From positions 1 to 64,000 of the forward strand of contig CALLPC010000022.1 of the NCBI GenBank assembly GCA_938015525.1: a stretch of 64,000 nucleotides of DNA, given 5' to 3'. Shown here one piece after another: positions 1-8,231 of this stretch. Every line of letters starts with the position of its first letter. Position 1 is the stretch's first letter. The translations under genes and the position numbers were made by a program. The stretch comes from an uncultured Dehalococcoidia bacterium. Lineage in GTDB: Bacteria; Chloroflexota; Dehalococcoidia; Tepidiformales; Tepidiformaceae. The notes under the pieces were generated by a model, which was given only the letters and a program-made list of their open reading frames with translations, had not been told where the DNA came from and searched no databases.

Positions 1-246
1 CCGAACGAACCAGGCAAGCTCGCGCCCCGGCTGCATGTACTCGACGAATGTCCCCGTAACGTCAGTCGGCCCGGTGAACCCCGTCATGGGAAGGTCCTGA
101 GCGAGGGCGTAGTGCGAGCCATCCTGTGATATCGATAGCCAGATGGTCGTCCGGCGGTCTCGAGGGAACCTGGCCAGTCTTCCGCTGACCGTGACGCTGC
201 CGTCATGCGACATTCCGAAGAGGGCAACGGACTCCGCGTAATTCAT
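1..246 (-). CDS. N-terminal part of an unrecognised protein, cut by the window edge
   Basis: Reading the minus strand from an ATG at 246 gives 82 codons with no stop before the left edge, so only the N-terminus is here. It begins MNYAESVALFGMSHDG and continues with basic and Trp-containing segments (RFPRDRRTTIWLSIS). I do not recognise the family. There is no signal peptide or membrane segment in the visible part. It lies 87 bp after the stop of the binding-protein gene on the same strand, so it may be the last visible member of that ABC operon. A GGGGAA stretch about 12 nt upstream is a possible weak ribosome site. Its composition is moderate-GC, like its neighbours up to 5.1 kb. Confidence 0.55.
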   Translation of the reverse strand, partial: MNYAESVALFGMSHDGSVTVSGRLARFPRDRRTTIWLSISQDGSHYALAQDLPMTGFTGPTDVTGTFVEYMQPGRELAWFVR

Positions 247-333
247 GATACTCGTGATTTCCCCGGGTAGTAGGACTTATAAGGCATGAAAAAACTGCCA
301 CGAAGCAGATTCACCTGAACTTCAGGAAGATGT

Positions 334-2007
334 TTACGTCTCAATCCAGTGGTAATGCCCGAGCGTTCCGGAGTATCCGGTATCCAGAACAGGATGGTAG
401 TGATTCCAGCGGGCGCTAAAGCGGTAAGGTGCGTACAGGTTGATCCATGGAGCTGCGGCGTCGAAGAGTTTTCGCTGGATGTCGATGATGAGGTCAAGCC
501 GGGCATCGCGATTGAATTCAGTTCGCGACTTCTCGATTAACGCGTCCGTTTCTGGATTCTGCCAATCGCAGAAATTACCATTACCAGAGCCGTTTTTGTA
601 GTTGTTCGAGAGCCACTGATCGGCGTCCTGGCCCCTGGTGTACTGGGATGCAGCCGTGATGGTAAAATTCTTTTTGGTCCCTACAGTTTGTGTTGCCCAG
701 ACTGTTACGGGGTCCTGTGGGATGAGCTTCGTTTTTATGCCGATTGCGGCGAGCTGTTGTTGGAGCGTTTCGACCAGTGTTTGGCTCGTCGGGTCGCTCG
801 GGTACTTGAACTCGAGCTCCTGCGAAGTGTCGTAACCTGCCGCCTGGAGCAGGTCCCTCGCCGTCTTGATATCGTTGGGGAAGCGCTGTTTTACCTCTTG
901 CTCGGGAAGAGCGTACGCCGCGAGGTAGGGTGGGACGAAAGAGCTGTACAGGGCTTCGCCGAGGGCGACGCGGTTGATGAGGTCCCGGATGTTGAGCCCA
1001 GCGTATATGGCCTTGCGAACGCGAGGGTCCGCGAAAGGCGGTTTCCCCGCGTGGAGCATGAGAATTGCCGGGAAATCCAGCTGCTTGTCGATGACAATCC
1101 GCGGGTTGTAAGACTTGAACTCGTCGGCCTGCACCTTGTCACGGGCGACGAGCGTATCCAGTTGGCCGGCGCGCAGCGCGGCGGCGCGGGCGGCCTCGTC
1201 AGTGATGACCTTTTGAGTAATCCTGGTGATGTAGGGCCGGTCAAAGCCGTTCCACCCGTCCGGCCGGGCGACCAGGACGATCTCGCTGGTCCCGTCAAAC
1301 TTCTCTATGGTATAAGCACCGCTCCCCACCGCCTTCGAGGCCAGCTGGTCGTTCGCCCAGAGCTCAGGCGGGGCAAAGGTCGATGGAATTGGCCCCGCGA
1401 TCCCGTGGGGCCCGAAAATTGGGACACTCGGCGCTTTGAAGACTTGGACCAGCACCTTCGGTTCGGGGGTTTCCCTGCGGGCGGTGTACGTCTTGTGAAT
1501 CGCAGTCGCCCCTGTAGCTTTTGGGTCGGCAACGTAGTACTTCCAAGAAAGGTCGATGTCCTCACTGGTCACGGTGCGACCGTTCACCGGCGGAAGATTC
1601 TGCCAATTCGCTTCGGCGCGAATGTGGTAAATGAGAACCGTGGGTTCGGGCGTCTCGTACGATTCCGCAGCGATGAAATCCGGCCGGTCATTGTTGTAGT
1701 CCCACAACACCAAACGGTCGTAGACGTTCCACCGGACCTGGTCTGAACCCCCCGCCTGTTGAGGATGCATGTGGCCGACCGGGGCCGCCAGCGCAATGCG
1801 CAGCTCACCGCCTTTCCTCGGCCCCTTCGTCGGAGTAGGGCCGCTCGTCGCCGTCTGTTCCGATGGAACCTCCTCTCGGGCGTCATCCTCCGACCCGCAC
1901 CCGACCACGGACATCGCGACAAATCCTGTTCCGACCGCCGCCCCAGAGGTCAGAACCGCACGGCGAGAGAGACGGCGCTTCCAGGTGGCATTTCGTTCGT
2001 TCGTCAT
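334..2007 (-). CDS. ABC peptide/solute-binding lipoprotein, family 5 (SBP_bac_5)
   Basis: 557 aa extracytoplasmic binding protein of the DppA/OppA type, which captures peptides or similar solutes for the adjacent permeases. The N-terminus has a twin-arginine signal (SRRAVLTSG, R15-R16), a hydrophobic core and a lipobox ending at Cys37 (VVGC), so it should be exported folded and lipid-anchored. A Ser/Thr/Pro linker follows, then the binding domain from about residue 65 to the end. AGGAG lies 5-7 nt before the ATG. It is the third gene of a minus-strand set, permease-permease-binding protein, with no ATPase. Codon use is less GC-biased than in genes after 5.4 kb. The substrate cannot be told from sequence. 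Confidence 0.9.
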   Translation of the reverse strand: MTNERNATWKRRLSRRAVLTSGAAVGTGFVAMSVVGCGSEDDAREEVPSEQTATSGPTPTKGPRKGGELRIALAAPVGHMHPQQAGGSDQVRWNVYDRLVLWDYNNDRPDFIAAESYETPEPTVLIYHIRAEANWQNLPPVNGRTVTSEDIDLSWKYYVADPKATGATAIHKTYTARRETPEPKVLVQVFKAPSVPIFGPHGIAGPIPSTFAPPELWANDQLASKAVGSGAYTIEKFDGTSEIVLVARPDGWNGFDRPYITRITQKVITDEAARAAALRAGQLDTLVARDKVQADEFKSYNPRIVIDKQLDFPAILMLHAGKPPFADPRVRKAIYAGLNIRDLINRVALGEALYSSFVPPYLAAYALPEQEVKQRFPNDIKTARDLLQAAGYDTSQELEFKYPSDPTSQTLVETLQQQLAAIGIKTKLIPQDPVTVWATQTVGTKKNFTITAASQYTRGQDADQWLSNNYKNGSGNGNFCDWQNPETDALIEKSRTEFNRDARLDLIIDIQRKLFDAAAPWINLYAPYRFSARWNHYHPVLDTGYSGTLGHYHWIET

Positions 2008-2102
2008 CTGTTCTCCTCTCCTTTTCTCTCGGGAGCCGTTCCCGTGTCTCCGCGTTGCTCAGACGTTCAGCCGGCGCTGCCGGGAAAGCGCATCGACTAA
2101 CC

Positions 2103-3041
2103 TCAACGATTCGCTCTGCTTCGAAGGCGGGGGTCGAGTCCGTCCCGAATCGCATCACCGAGCAGGCTCACAGCAAGGACAGTGAGCGAAAGAGCAAGCC
2201 CGGGTGCCAGGACGATGTACGGTTGCGAGCGGAAATACGTCCGAGCCGGCCCGCCAAGGTCGGCGCCCCAGGATGGATGTGGCGGAGGGATACCCAGGCC
2301 GAGGAAACTGAGCGAAGCCTCGGCCAGGATCACAGCAGGGAGGCGAATCGTTGCTTGGATGACGACGAGCGAGGCGATGTTTGGCAGGATATGCCGGAAA
2401 ATCACGCGCCCATTGCCCGCCCCGAGCGCCTTTGCGGCTTCCACGTAATCCTTGTTCTTCTCGGCGAGCACCCCGGCCCGGACCACCCTCACGCCCGCGA
2501 ACGCACCTCCGAAGCTCAACGCCGCGATCACCGTCCAAACACCGGGTCCGAATGCAAGGACGATCATGAAGAGGAGTATGAGGTCCGGGATCATCGCGAC
2601 GACTTCGCTGCCTCGCTGGATGAGGTGGTCCGGCCAGCGCTGAAAGTAGCCGCTGATGAGCCCCATCGTTGTGGCGGCCCCGGTGCCCAGCACGGCCGCC
2701 ACCAGACCGACCATGAGAGAGGTCCGAGACCCCCAAATCGTTCGGCTCAAGACGTCCCGGCCCGTGCGGTCGGTGCCCAGGAGATTCCGGGCATTCGGGC
2801 CCTCGAGGGGCGCAAAACTGGTGGCGGTCGGACTGTGCGGAGCCAGGACGGGCGCCAGGACCGCCACGGCGATGATGACCAATATGACCACAGCGCCCGC
2901 AACACCCAGCGGGAACTCAGAAACCAGCCGAGCCACCCTCCCTCGTCGGCGAGGTCGGCGTTCCTCTGCAATCTGGGGATACGGCGATATTGCGACCTCA
3001 GTCAATGGTACCCACCTATCGGTAACGAATCCTCGGGTCAA
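2103..3041 (-). CDS. ABC transporter permease, DppC/OppC type
   Basis: Up to 312 aa inner-membrane permease. A cytoplasmic N-terminus is followed by a first membrane helix at about residues 44-66, the OppC hallmark LLGTDRTGRDVLSR at 87-100, and further helices. The EAA coupling loop (EAAKALGAG...HILPN, about 201-221) would dock an ATPase. The longest frame starts at a TTG (3041) inside the upstream permease gene. A TTG at 3005 is more convincing: it has AGGTGG 6 nt upstream and sits just after the upstream stop. It pairs with the DppB-type gene at 3016-3960 and feeds the binding protein at 334-2007. Confidence 0.9.
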   Translation of the reverse strand: MTRGFVTDRWVPLTEVAISPYPQIAEERRPRRRGRVARLVSEFPLGVAGAVVILVIIAVAVLAPVLAPHSPTATSFAPLEGPNARNLLGTDRTGRDVLSRTIWGSRTSLMVGLVAAVLGTGAATTMGLISGYFQRWPDHLIQRGSEVVAMIPDLILLFMIVLAFGPGVWTVIAALSFGGAFAGVRVVRAGVLAEKNKDYVEAAKALGAGNGRVIFRHILPNIASLVVIQATIRLPAVILAEASLSFLGLGIPPPHPSWGADLGGPARTYFRSQPYIVLAPGLALSLTVLAVSLLGDAIRDGLDPRLRSRANR

Positions 3042-3960
3042 GCATGGCGTAGGAAATGTCGACTATGAGATGGGAAAGAATAACGAGAAGTCCAAAATAC
3101 ACGGTCAGCGATTGTACGACGGAGTAATCCTTGGACTTGACAGACTGATAGGCGAACTGTCCGATTCCTTGAATTGACATCACCTGTTCGAGGATAACCG
3201 TTCCACCGAGTAGTCCAGCAAATCTTGCGCCAAGGATGGTCACAACCGGAATGGAAGTGTTTTTCAACATATGATTTATGACCACTTTCCGCTCGCGAAG
3301 ACCTTTCGCCCTTGCCGTCCGGATATAGTCTTGTTGGAGAACGTCAAGAGAAACAGAACGAGTATAGCGCATCAGCGACGCGGACATCTCGACGCTCAGA
3401 ATGAGGACTGGAGGAACGAACATCCTCAAATTAGTTACAGGATCCTCCCAAATCGGTTCGTAAGTAAGAGGTGGTACATAGTTCCACCATTGCGATGGAA
3501 GAACGATCAGCAGCGTCAGGGCGAAGAAAGCTGGCACGGAAAGCGCCGCTACGCTACCGATTCGAACCAAGTGGTCAAGGAAGCTGTTCCGATATACCGC
3601 CGAGATGACGCCGAATGACACTCCGAGGGTCGTGCTCAACAGCATCGCAAGGACGAGCACCTCCACCGTTGGCGGCAGGCGTTCGGCAAGCTGCCCCGAA
3701 ACCGACTGCCGGCTGACTAGGGACTCACCTAGGTCGCCCCGTGCCAGGTCTCCTAGCCACCGCACGAATTGCACAGGAAGTGGGTCGTTCCAGCCCAGCG
3801 CTTGCCGGAGGGCTTCGACCTCTTCCTCTGTCGCCTCCGTGCCGAGCGCTGCCCGGACCGGGTCTCCGGGGACAACGCGGAGCATGAAGAACACCAGCGC
3901 CGCACCTGCAACCAGCAGAGGCGGGAGCATGACGAGCCTGCGCAAAACGTACCGGCCCAC
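3016..3960 (-). CDS. ABC transporter permease, DppB/OppB type
   Basis: 314 aa first permease of the importer. The N-terminal helix at about 9-28 is followed by the DppB motif FMLRVVPGDPVR, a periplasmic loop, five more hydrophobic segments and the EAA loop (DYIRTARAKGLRER...HMLKN), which contacts the ATPase. The GTG start at 3960 has GGGAG about 7 nt upstream. It follows the LysR gene by only 62 bp on the same strand, so regulator and transporter may be co-transcribed. The stretch 3241-3300 inside it is A+T-rich (26 of 60 bases G or C by hand count), unlike the rest of the window. Confidence 0.9.
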   Translation of the reverse strand: MGRYVLRRLVMLPPLLVAGAALVFFMLRVVPGDPVRAALGTEATEEEVEALRQALGWNDPLPVQFVRWLGDLARGDLGESLVSRQSVSGQLAERLPPTVEVLVLAMLLSTTLGVSFGVISAVYRNSFLDHLVRIGSVAALSVPAFFALTLLIVLPSQWWNYVPPLTYEPIWEDPVTNLRMFVPPVLILSVEMSASLMRYTRSVSLDVLQQDYIRTARAKGLRERKVVINHMLKNTSIPVVTILGARFAGLLGGTVILEQVMSIQGIGQFAYQSVKSKDYSVVQSLTVYFGLLVILSHLIVDISYAMLDPRIRYR

Positions 3961-4022
3961 CTGCGGCTCCCCGACGTGATAGGGAAGCCTAGGTGCATCA
4001 GGCCCTCATTCGCGAGAAGTTT

Positions 4023-4988
4023 CTACGAAGATGTATCATGCAAGGGACGCATGATTGCGAGGCCCTCGGCCCGCCAGCGCTCCCAGTCAAACCTCAAAAG
4101 GAACTCCCGAAAATCGGAGGCCAGTGGCGAATGCTCAGCCGCCGCTCGCCGGACCACGAAGATGTCTCGCATTGGCGAATCCACGAGTGGCCGCGCGACC
4201 AGGTCGGCATCCTGCCGCCGCGCCGAATGCTCCGACACGATCGCAACCCCGGCGCCGCCGCGAACGAGGGCACGCATGACGAGGTCACTATTGCAGGCGA
4301 CCCACCAGTTCGGCTTCACCCCGGCGCGGGCCAGCCACTCGTCTTCGAGGGAGCGCACGACCGTCGAATCGACCGGGTCATGGTAGATCAACGGTTCGGG
4401 GGCGAGGTCGTTCGGTGCGACGTTCAACAGGCTCTCGAATCGATGGCCGCGCGGTGCGATGACGACGAGCGGCTCGGTGAATAACCGTTCTTTCACGAGC
4501 CCCGGGCGAGGCGTCGGGTGAGCATGGAGCGCGAGGTCCAGGCTGCCATCAGCGACCAGCTGGTCGAGCTCGGCATTGTGTAACAAGGCCACGCGCACGC
4601 GGAACTGGATGCCGCGGTTTTCTTCGTGGTACGCGAGAATCGCCGAGGTGAGCGGGAATTCGCCAATCGACGGCGTCGCCCCCACGATGAGGGTGCCGAA
4701 AACTGCCTCCCGCGACGACTCGACCGCAGTTTGAAGACCTTCCGCGAGAAGGAGCAGACGCCGCCCGTACTGGTACGCGACCCGGCCGGCTTCCGTCAGT
4801 CGAACCCGCTTGCCATCGAGTTCGACGAGGGTGGTGCCCAACTGAGCCTCGAGTTTCTTGACCTGGCGGAATACGGAGGGCTGCGTCAGGTAGAGCTCTT
4901 CCGCTGCACGGGTGTAGCTTCCGGTGTCTCCAACGGCCACCAGTGACTCGAGGAGCCGAATATCCAGGTTACTTAGTCTTGTCTGCAC
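4023..4988 (-). CDS. LysR-family transcriptional regulator
   Basis: About 321 aa. The N-terminal winged helix-turn-helix (LSNLDIRLLESLVAV...YLTQPSVFRQVKKLEAQLG) is followed by the two-lobed effector domain (about 90-300). LysR proteins usually activate nearby genes when bound to a small metabolite. The open frame extends to an ATG at 5105, but those 39 extra residues precede the usual LysR start. The GTG at 4988 has GGAG 7 nt upstream and places the HTH at the N-terminus, so I prefer it. It lies directly upstream of, and co-directional with, the peptide importer, which is its likely target. LysR genes are more often divergent from their targets. Confidence 0.88.
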   Translation of the reverse strand: MQTRLSNLDIRLLESLVAVGDTGSYTRAAEELYLTQPSVFRQVKKLEAQLGTTLVELDGKRVRLTEAGRVAYQYGRRLLLLAEGLQTAVESSREAVFGTLIVGATPSIGEFPLTSAILAYHEENRGIQFRVRVALLHNAELDQLVADGSLDLALHAHPTPRPGLVKERLFTEPLVVIAPRGHRFESLLNVAPNDLAPEPLIYHDPVDSTVVRSLEDEWLARAGVKPNWWVACNSDLVMRALVRGGAGVAIVSEHSARRQDADLVARPLVDSPMRDIFVVRRAAAEHSPLASDFREFLLRFDWERWRAEGLAIMRPLHDTSS

Positions 4989-5296
4989 CTCGGCGCTCCA
5001 TCGAATTGCAACCGCCTCTGGCTCAAAGTCGTTCTCTCGAACCTGATCTAACGATACGTCGCCCACCTGCCGCCATGCCTGACCGGCAGTAAAACGGGTA
5101 TCCAACCAGGGACCCGTGAGTCCGCGACGCGAAGGGGCTCTCCGTGGCGCGCGCTCCGCGAGCGGTGGGCCGCTGCCTCCCTCGGGCCGGCGAGATACAT
5201 CCCCTGCCCGTACAGCTTACAACGCGGCTCAGTGCCCGGAGATGGGGCGCATCCCGCTCCCCGCATCGACGGCGCTCGCCCGTTCAACAGTCGCAC

Positions 5297-5373
5297 TGGC
5301 GCCCTCGGCAGGACTCGAACCCACAACCTGCTGATCCGAAGTCAGCTGCTCTATCCGATTGAGCTACGAGGGC
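5297..5373 (-). tRNA. tRNA-Arg, anticodon TCG, CCA encoded
   Basis: The minus strand folds as a full cloverleaf. The 7-bp acceptor is GCCCTCG/CGAGGGC, the D arm is GCTC/GAGC, the anticodon stem is GCTGA/TCAGC around loop CTTCGGA (anticodon TCG, reading CGA), and the T arm has TTCGAGT. The discriminator is G and CCA is encoded (5297-5299). It should read CGN arginine codons. Its 3' end points toward the lower-GC block at 1-5.1 kb. A TAAGAT box at 5408-5413 on the minus strand could be its -10. Confidence 0.95.
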
Positions 5374-5459
5374 GCGCTTTCCCCAGGGCCTCCGCCGCGC
5401 TCCCTCCATCTTACCCCCTCCGCTCCTTCCCTGCCCCGTTGCCCGCTATCATCGAAGCC

Positions 5460-5891
5460 GTGGACTCCCCGCAAGCCCCCGCCGACACCCCCTACGCACG
5501 CCTCGGCGGCGCCCCCACCGTCGCCCGCATCGTCGAGGCCTTCTACGCCCGCGTCGCAGCCGACGACGTCCTCCGCCCGCTCTACCCCGAAGACCTCGAA
5601 CCCGGCAAGCAAAAGCTCACCTGGTTCTTCGAACAGTGGCTCGGCGGCCCCACCAGCTACAGCGACCGCTTCGGTCACCCCCGCCTCCGTCGCCGCCACT
5701 TCCCCTTCGTCATCGACGAACGCGCCGCCGGCCGCTGGCTCCGCCTCATGCGCGAAGCCTGGAACGAAGTCGGCGTCCCCCGCGAACTCCAGGACCCCGT
5801 CTTCGAACGCCTCGCCCCCCTCGCTCGCCACATGGTCAACGCCACCGACGACGTCCCCCGCGAGCCCCTCGGCGACGCCTACCTCGACTGA
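5460..5891 (+). CDS. Truncated hemoglobin, group II type
   Basis: 143 aa from a GTG at 5460. The compact 2-over-2 globin pattern is visible: LGGAPTVARIVEAFYARV (helices A-B), LYPED, WFFEQWLGGP, then HPRLRRRHFPF with the proximal haem His, and WLRLMREAW (helix G Trp typical of group II). It binds haem and probably O2 or NO in the cytoplasm. The longer frame starting at 5232 runs through the tRNA gene and is not real. A TATCAT -10 box at 5447-5452 ends 7 nt before the GTG, with no Shine-Dalgarno sequence, so the mRNA is probably leaderless. The CoA-transferase gene follows after 34 bp with its own -10. Confidence 0.85.
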   Translation: MDSPQAPADTPYARLGGAPTVARIVEAFYARVAADDVLRPLYPEDLEPGKQKLTWFFEQWLGGPTSYSDRFGHPRLRRRHFPFVIDERAAGRWLRLMREAWNEVGVPRELQDPVFERLAPLARHMVNATDDVPREPLGDAYLD

Positions 5892-5925
5892 CCTGCCCGC
5901 TCCATCCCGGTACAATCCGCCCCCG

Positions 5926-7014
5926 ATGGAAGCGCCCGCGCCCGAACCCCTCCCCCTCGAGGGCGTCCGCGTCCTCGAACTTGGCGGGGGCATCCCCGCC
6001 GCATTCGCTGCTCGCTGGCTCGCCGGCTTCGGTGCCGACGTCGTCCGCGTCGAGCCCGAAGACGACCGGCTCACCCCCGACGAAGCCGTCTACCTCCTCC
6101 CCGGCAAGCGGCGCGTCCACCCCGCTCCTTCCGAGCTCCTCGCCCTCGCCCGCGCCGCCGATATCATCATCGAGGACGGCCCGCCGGGTGCCCTCGCCGC
6201 CCGCGGCCTCGACCCCGCCGCACTCCGCGCCGCCCGCCCCCCGCTCGTCATCGTCTCCATCACCCCTTACGGCCAGGACGGCCCCTACGCCGCGTTCCCC
6301 GCGACGAACATCACCGCCTTCGCCATGGGCGGCATCATGTCGCTCACCGGGATGCACCAGCGCGAGCCCCTCGTCACCGGCGGCTCCCAGGCCCTCTACC
6401 TCGGCGGCCTCCACGCCGCCGGCGCTGCCGTCACCGCCTTCTTCGGTGCCCTGGTCCACGGCGAAGGCGACTGGGTCGACCTCTCCCTCCAGGAGATCAT
6501 GGCCGGGATGCTCGAACTCTACGGCCCCCGCGGCGCCTACGAAGGAGCCGTCTCTGTCCGTTCCGGCAACCACGTCCGCGCCGTCTGGGGCCTCTACCCC
6601 TGCGCGGACGGCTTCGCCGGCGTCTGCGCCCTCGAACGCCAGGTCCCCGCCCTCTTCGCCCTCCTCGCCGACCCCGAGCTCGATGAGCCCCGCTTCCGCG
6701 ACCCCCTCGAACGCCCCAATCACGACGACGAACTCCAGGCGAAGCTCTATGCCTGGTTCGGCGACCGAACGAAGGCCGAACTGCTCGAGCTCGGCGCCCG
6801 CCACCGCGTCCCCATCGGCGCCGTCGTCACCCCGCGCGAACTCCTCGAAAACGCCTCCCTCAGCGAACGCGGCTTCTTCGACACCGTCGAAACCCCGGCC
6901 GGCACCGCCCGCATCCCTGGGCGTCCGTTCCTCGGCCTCGGCTGGCGCCCGGGCCAGCTCGCCGAACCCGTCCCCGCGGCCGCCGTCCTCGCCGAATGGA
7001 GTCCTCGCCCGTGA
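5926..7014 (+). CDS. CaiB/BaiF (class III) CoA-transferase homologue lacking the catalytic Asp
   Basis: 362 aa. The N-terminus LPLEGVRVLELGGGIPAA and the central VDLSLQE and C-terminal segments match class III CoA-transferases, which move CoA between carboxylic acids through an aspartyl-CoA. In this protein the position of the catalytic Asp (aligned to D180 of the next gene) falls on a Leu at about 157, in SQALYLGG, and no Asp is nearby. The N-domain is also shortened. It may be a non-catalytic partner or act differently. The start is ATG 5926, with TACAAT at 5911-5916 ending 9 nt upstream and no Shine-Dalgarno sequence, which suggests a leaderless mRNA. The next CoA-transferase overlaps its end. 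Confidence 0.85.
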   Translation: MEAPAPEPLPLEGVRVLELGGGIPAAFAARWLAGFGADVVRVEPEDDRLTPDEAVYLLPGKRRVHPAPSELLALARAADIIIEDGPPGALAARGLDPAALRAARPPLVIVSITPYGQDGPYAAFPATNITAFAMGGIMSLTGMHQREPLVTGGSQALYLGGLHAAGAAVTAFFGALVHGEGDWVDLSLQEIMAGMLELYGPRGAYEGAVSVRSGNHVRAVWGLYPCADGFAGVCALERQVPALFALLADPELDEPRFRDPLERPNHDDELQAKLYAWFGDRTKAELLELGARHRVPIGAVVTPRELLENASLSERGFFDTVETPAGTARIPGRPFLGLGWRPGQLAEPVPAAAVLAEWSPRP

Positions 7015-8231
7015 AACGCCTCCCCCTCGAAGGCATCCGCGTCGCCGACCTCACCATGATGTGGGCCGGCCCCTACGCCACCCGCATCCTCGCCGAGATG
7101 GGCGCCGAGGTCATCAAAGTCGAGTCCCCCCGCGCCTGGGACAACCTCCGCACCCTCATCCCCCTCCCCGGGGTCGAGGAGCCCTGGAACGCCTCCTACT
7201 ACTTCAACGACTACAACCGCGACAAAAAATCCCTCACGCTCGACCTCGCCCACCCCCTCGGCCGTGAAACCTTCCTCCAGCTCGTCACTCACTGCGACGT
7301 CGTCATCGAAAACTACCGCGCCGACGTCCTCGACAACCTCCAGCTCGGGTACGACGTCCTCCGCGAGGCCCGCCCCGATATCATCCTCGTCTCCATGGCC
7401 GGCTACGGCAAAACCGGCCCCGAACGCGACTACGTCGGATTCGGCCCCATCATCGAACAGATGAGCGGCCTCGCTTCCCTCACCGGCTACGGCGACGACG
7501 GCGTCCCCATCAAAACCGGCATCTCCTACGGTGACCCCGTCGCTGGCACGGCCGCCGCGGCCGCCGTCGCCCTCGCCCTCATCCGTCGCCGCCGCACCGG
7601 CCGCGGCGCCTTCATCGACCTCGCCCAGCGCGAAGTCCTCTCCACCCTCATCGGCGAAGCCTTCGTCGCCGCCTCACTCCGCAGCGAAACCCCCGTACAC
7701 CGGGGCAATCGCGAACCCCGCGCCTTCGCCCAGGGCGTCTATCGCTGCGCCGGCCAGGACCAGTGGCTCGCCATCACCCTCCGCACCCGCGATGACTGGC
7801 ATCGCGCCGCTGCCCTCCTCGCCGTCGACCCGGCCTTACCCGGCGACCCGACCGACCACGACGTCATCGACTCCCGCCTCACGGCCGCCCTCGCCAGCCG
7901 CGACCCGCAGGAGGCGTTCGAACTCCTCGCCCGCGCCGATATCCCGGCGGGCCGCGTCCTCGATACCGTCGTCATCCACGACGACCCTCACCTCCTCGCT
8001 CGCCGCTTCTGGGTCGAACTCCCTCATCCCCGCATGCATCCCTGGAAACAGCCCCGCACCACCTGGCGCCTCCGCCAGGCCGACCCGGCGCCGCGCCGCC
8101 ACGCACCGCTCTTCGGCGAACACAACGACGACATCCTCCGCGGCCTCCTCGGCCTCGACGACGCCCGCATCGCGCAGCTCCGCCGCGAGGGCGTCATCGG
8201 CGACGCCCCCATCAACCCCGGCGTCGGCTAG
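6996..8231 (+). CDS. CaiB/BaiF (class III) CoA-transferase
   Basis: 411 aa from ATG 6996. A GTG at 7011 forming GTGA with the upstream stop is an equally good, translationally coupled start. The N-terminal LPLEGIRVADLTMMWAGP, the CoA-site KVESP, VVIENYRADV and the catalytic Asp180 in GISYGDPVAG are all present, followed by FIDLAQRE. Length is normal for the family. It probably transfers CoA onto a carboxylic acid to start its degradation; the substrate is unknown. It is paired with a homologue that has lost the Asp, which suggests a heteromer or division of labour. Its TAG stop abuts the P450 stop on the other strand. Confidence 0.9.
   Translation: MESSPVKRLPLEGIRVADLTMMWAGPYATRILAEMGAEVIKVESPRAWDNLRTLIPLPGVEEPWNASYYFNDYNRDKKSLTLDLAHPLGRETFLQLVTHCDVVIENYRADVLDNLQLGYDVLREARPDIILVSMAGYGKTGPERDYVGFGPIIEQMSGLASLTGYGDDGVPIKTGISYGDPVAGTAAAAAVALALIRRRRTGRGAFIDLAQREVLSTLIGEAFVAASLRSETPVHRGNREPRAFAQGVYRCAGQDQWLAITLRTRDDWHRAAALLAVDPALPGDPTDHDVIDSRLTAALASRDPQEAFELLARADIPAGRVLDTVVIHDDPHLLARRFWVELPHPRMHPWKQPRTTWRLRQADPAPRRHAPLFGEHNDDILRGLLGLDDARIAQLRREGVIGDAPINPGVG

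Noticed and set aside
5106-5296. Possible second RNA gene beside tRNA-Arg
   Set aside because: No cloverleaf or other RNA fold was found in the 190 bp; only scattered GC-rich inverted repeats.
5636-7267. 543-codon plus-strand frame
   Set aside because: Out of frame across the globin and CoA-transferase genes; Ser/Pro/Arg-rich translation is typical of a shifted frame in this genome.
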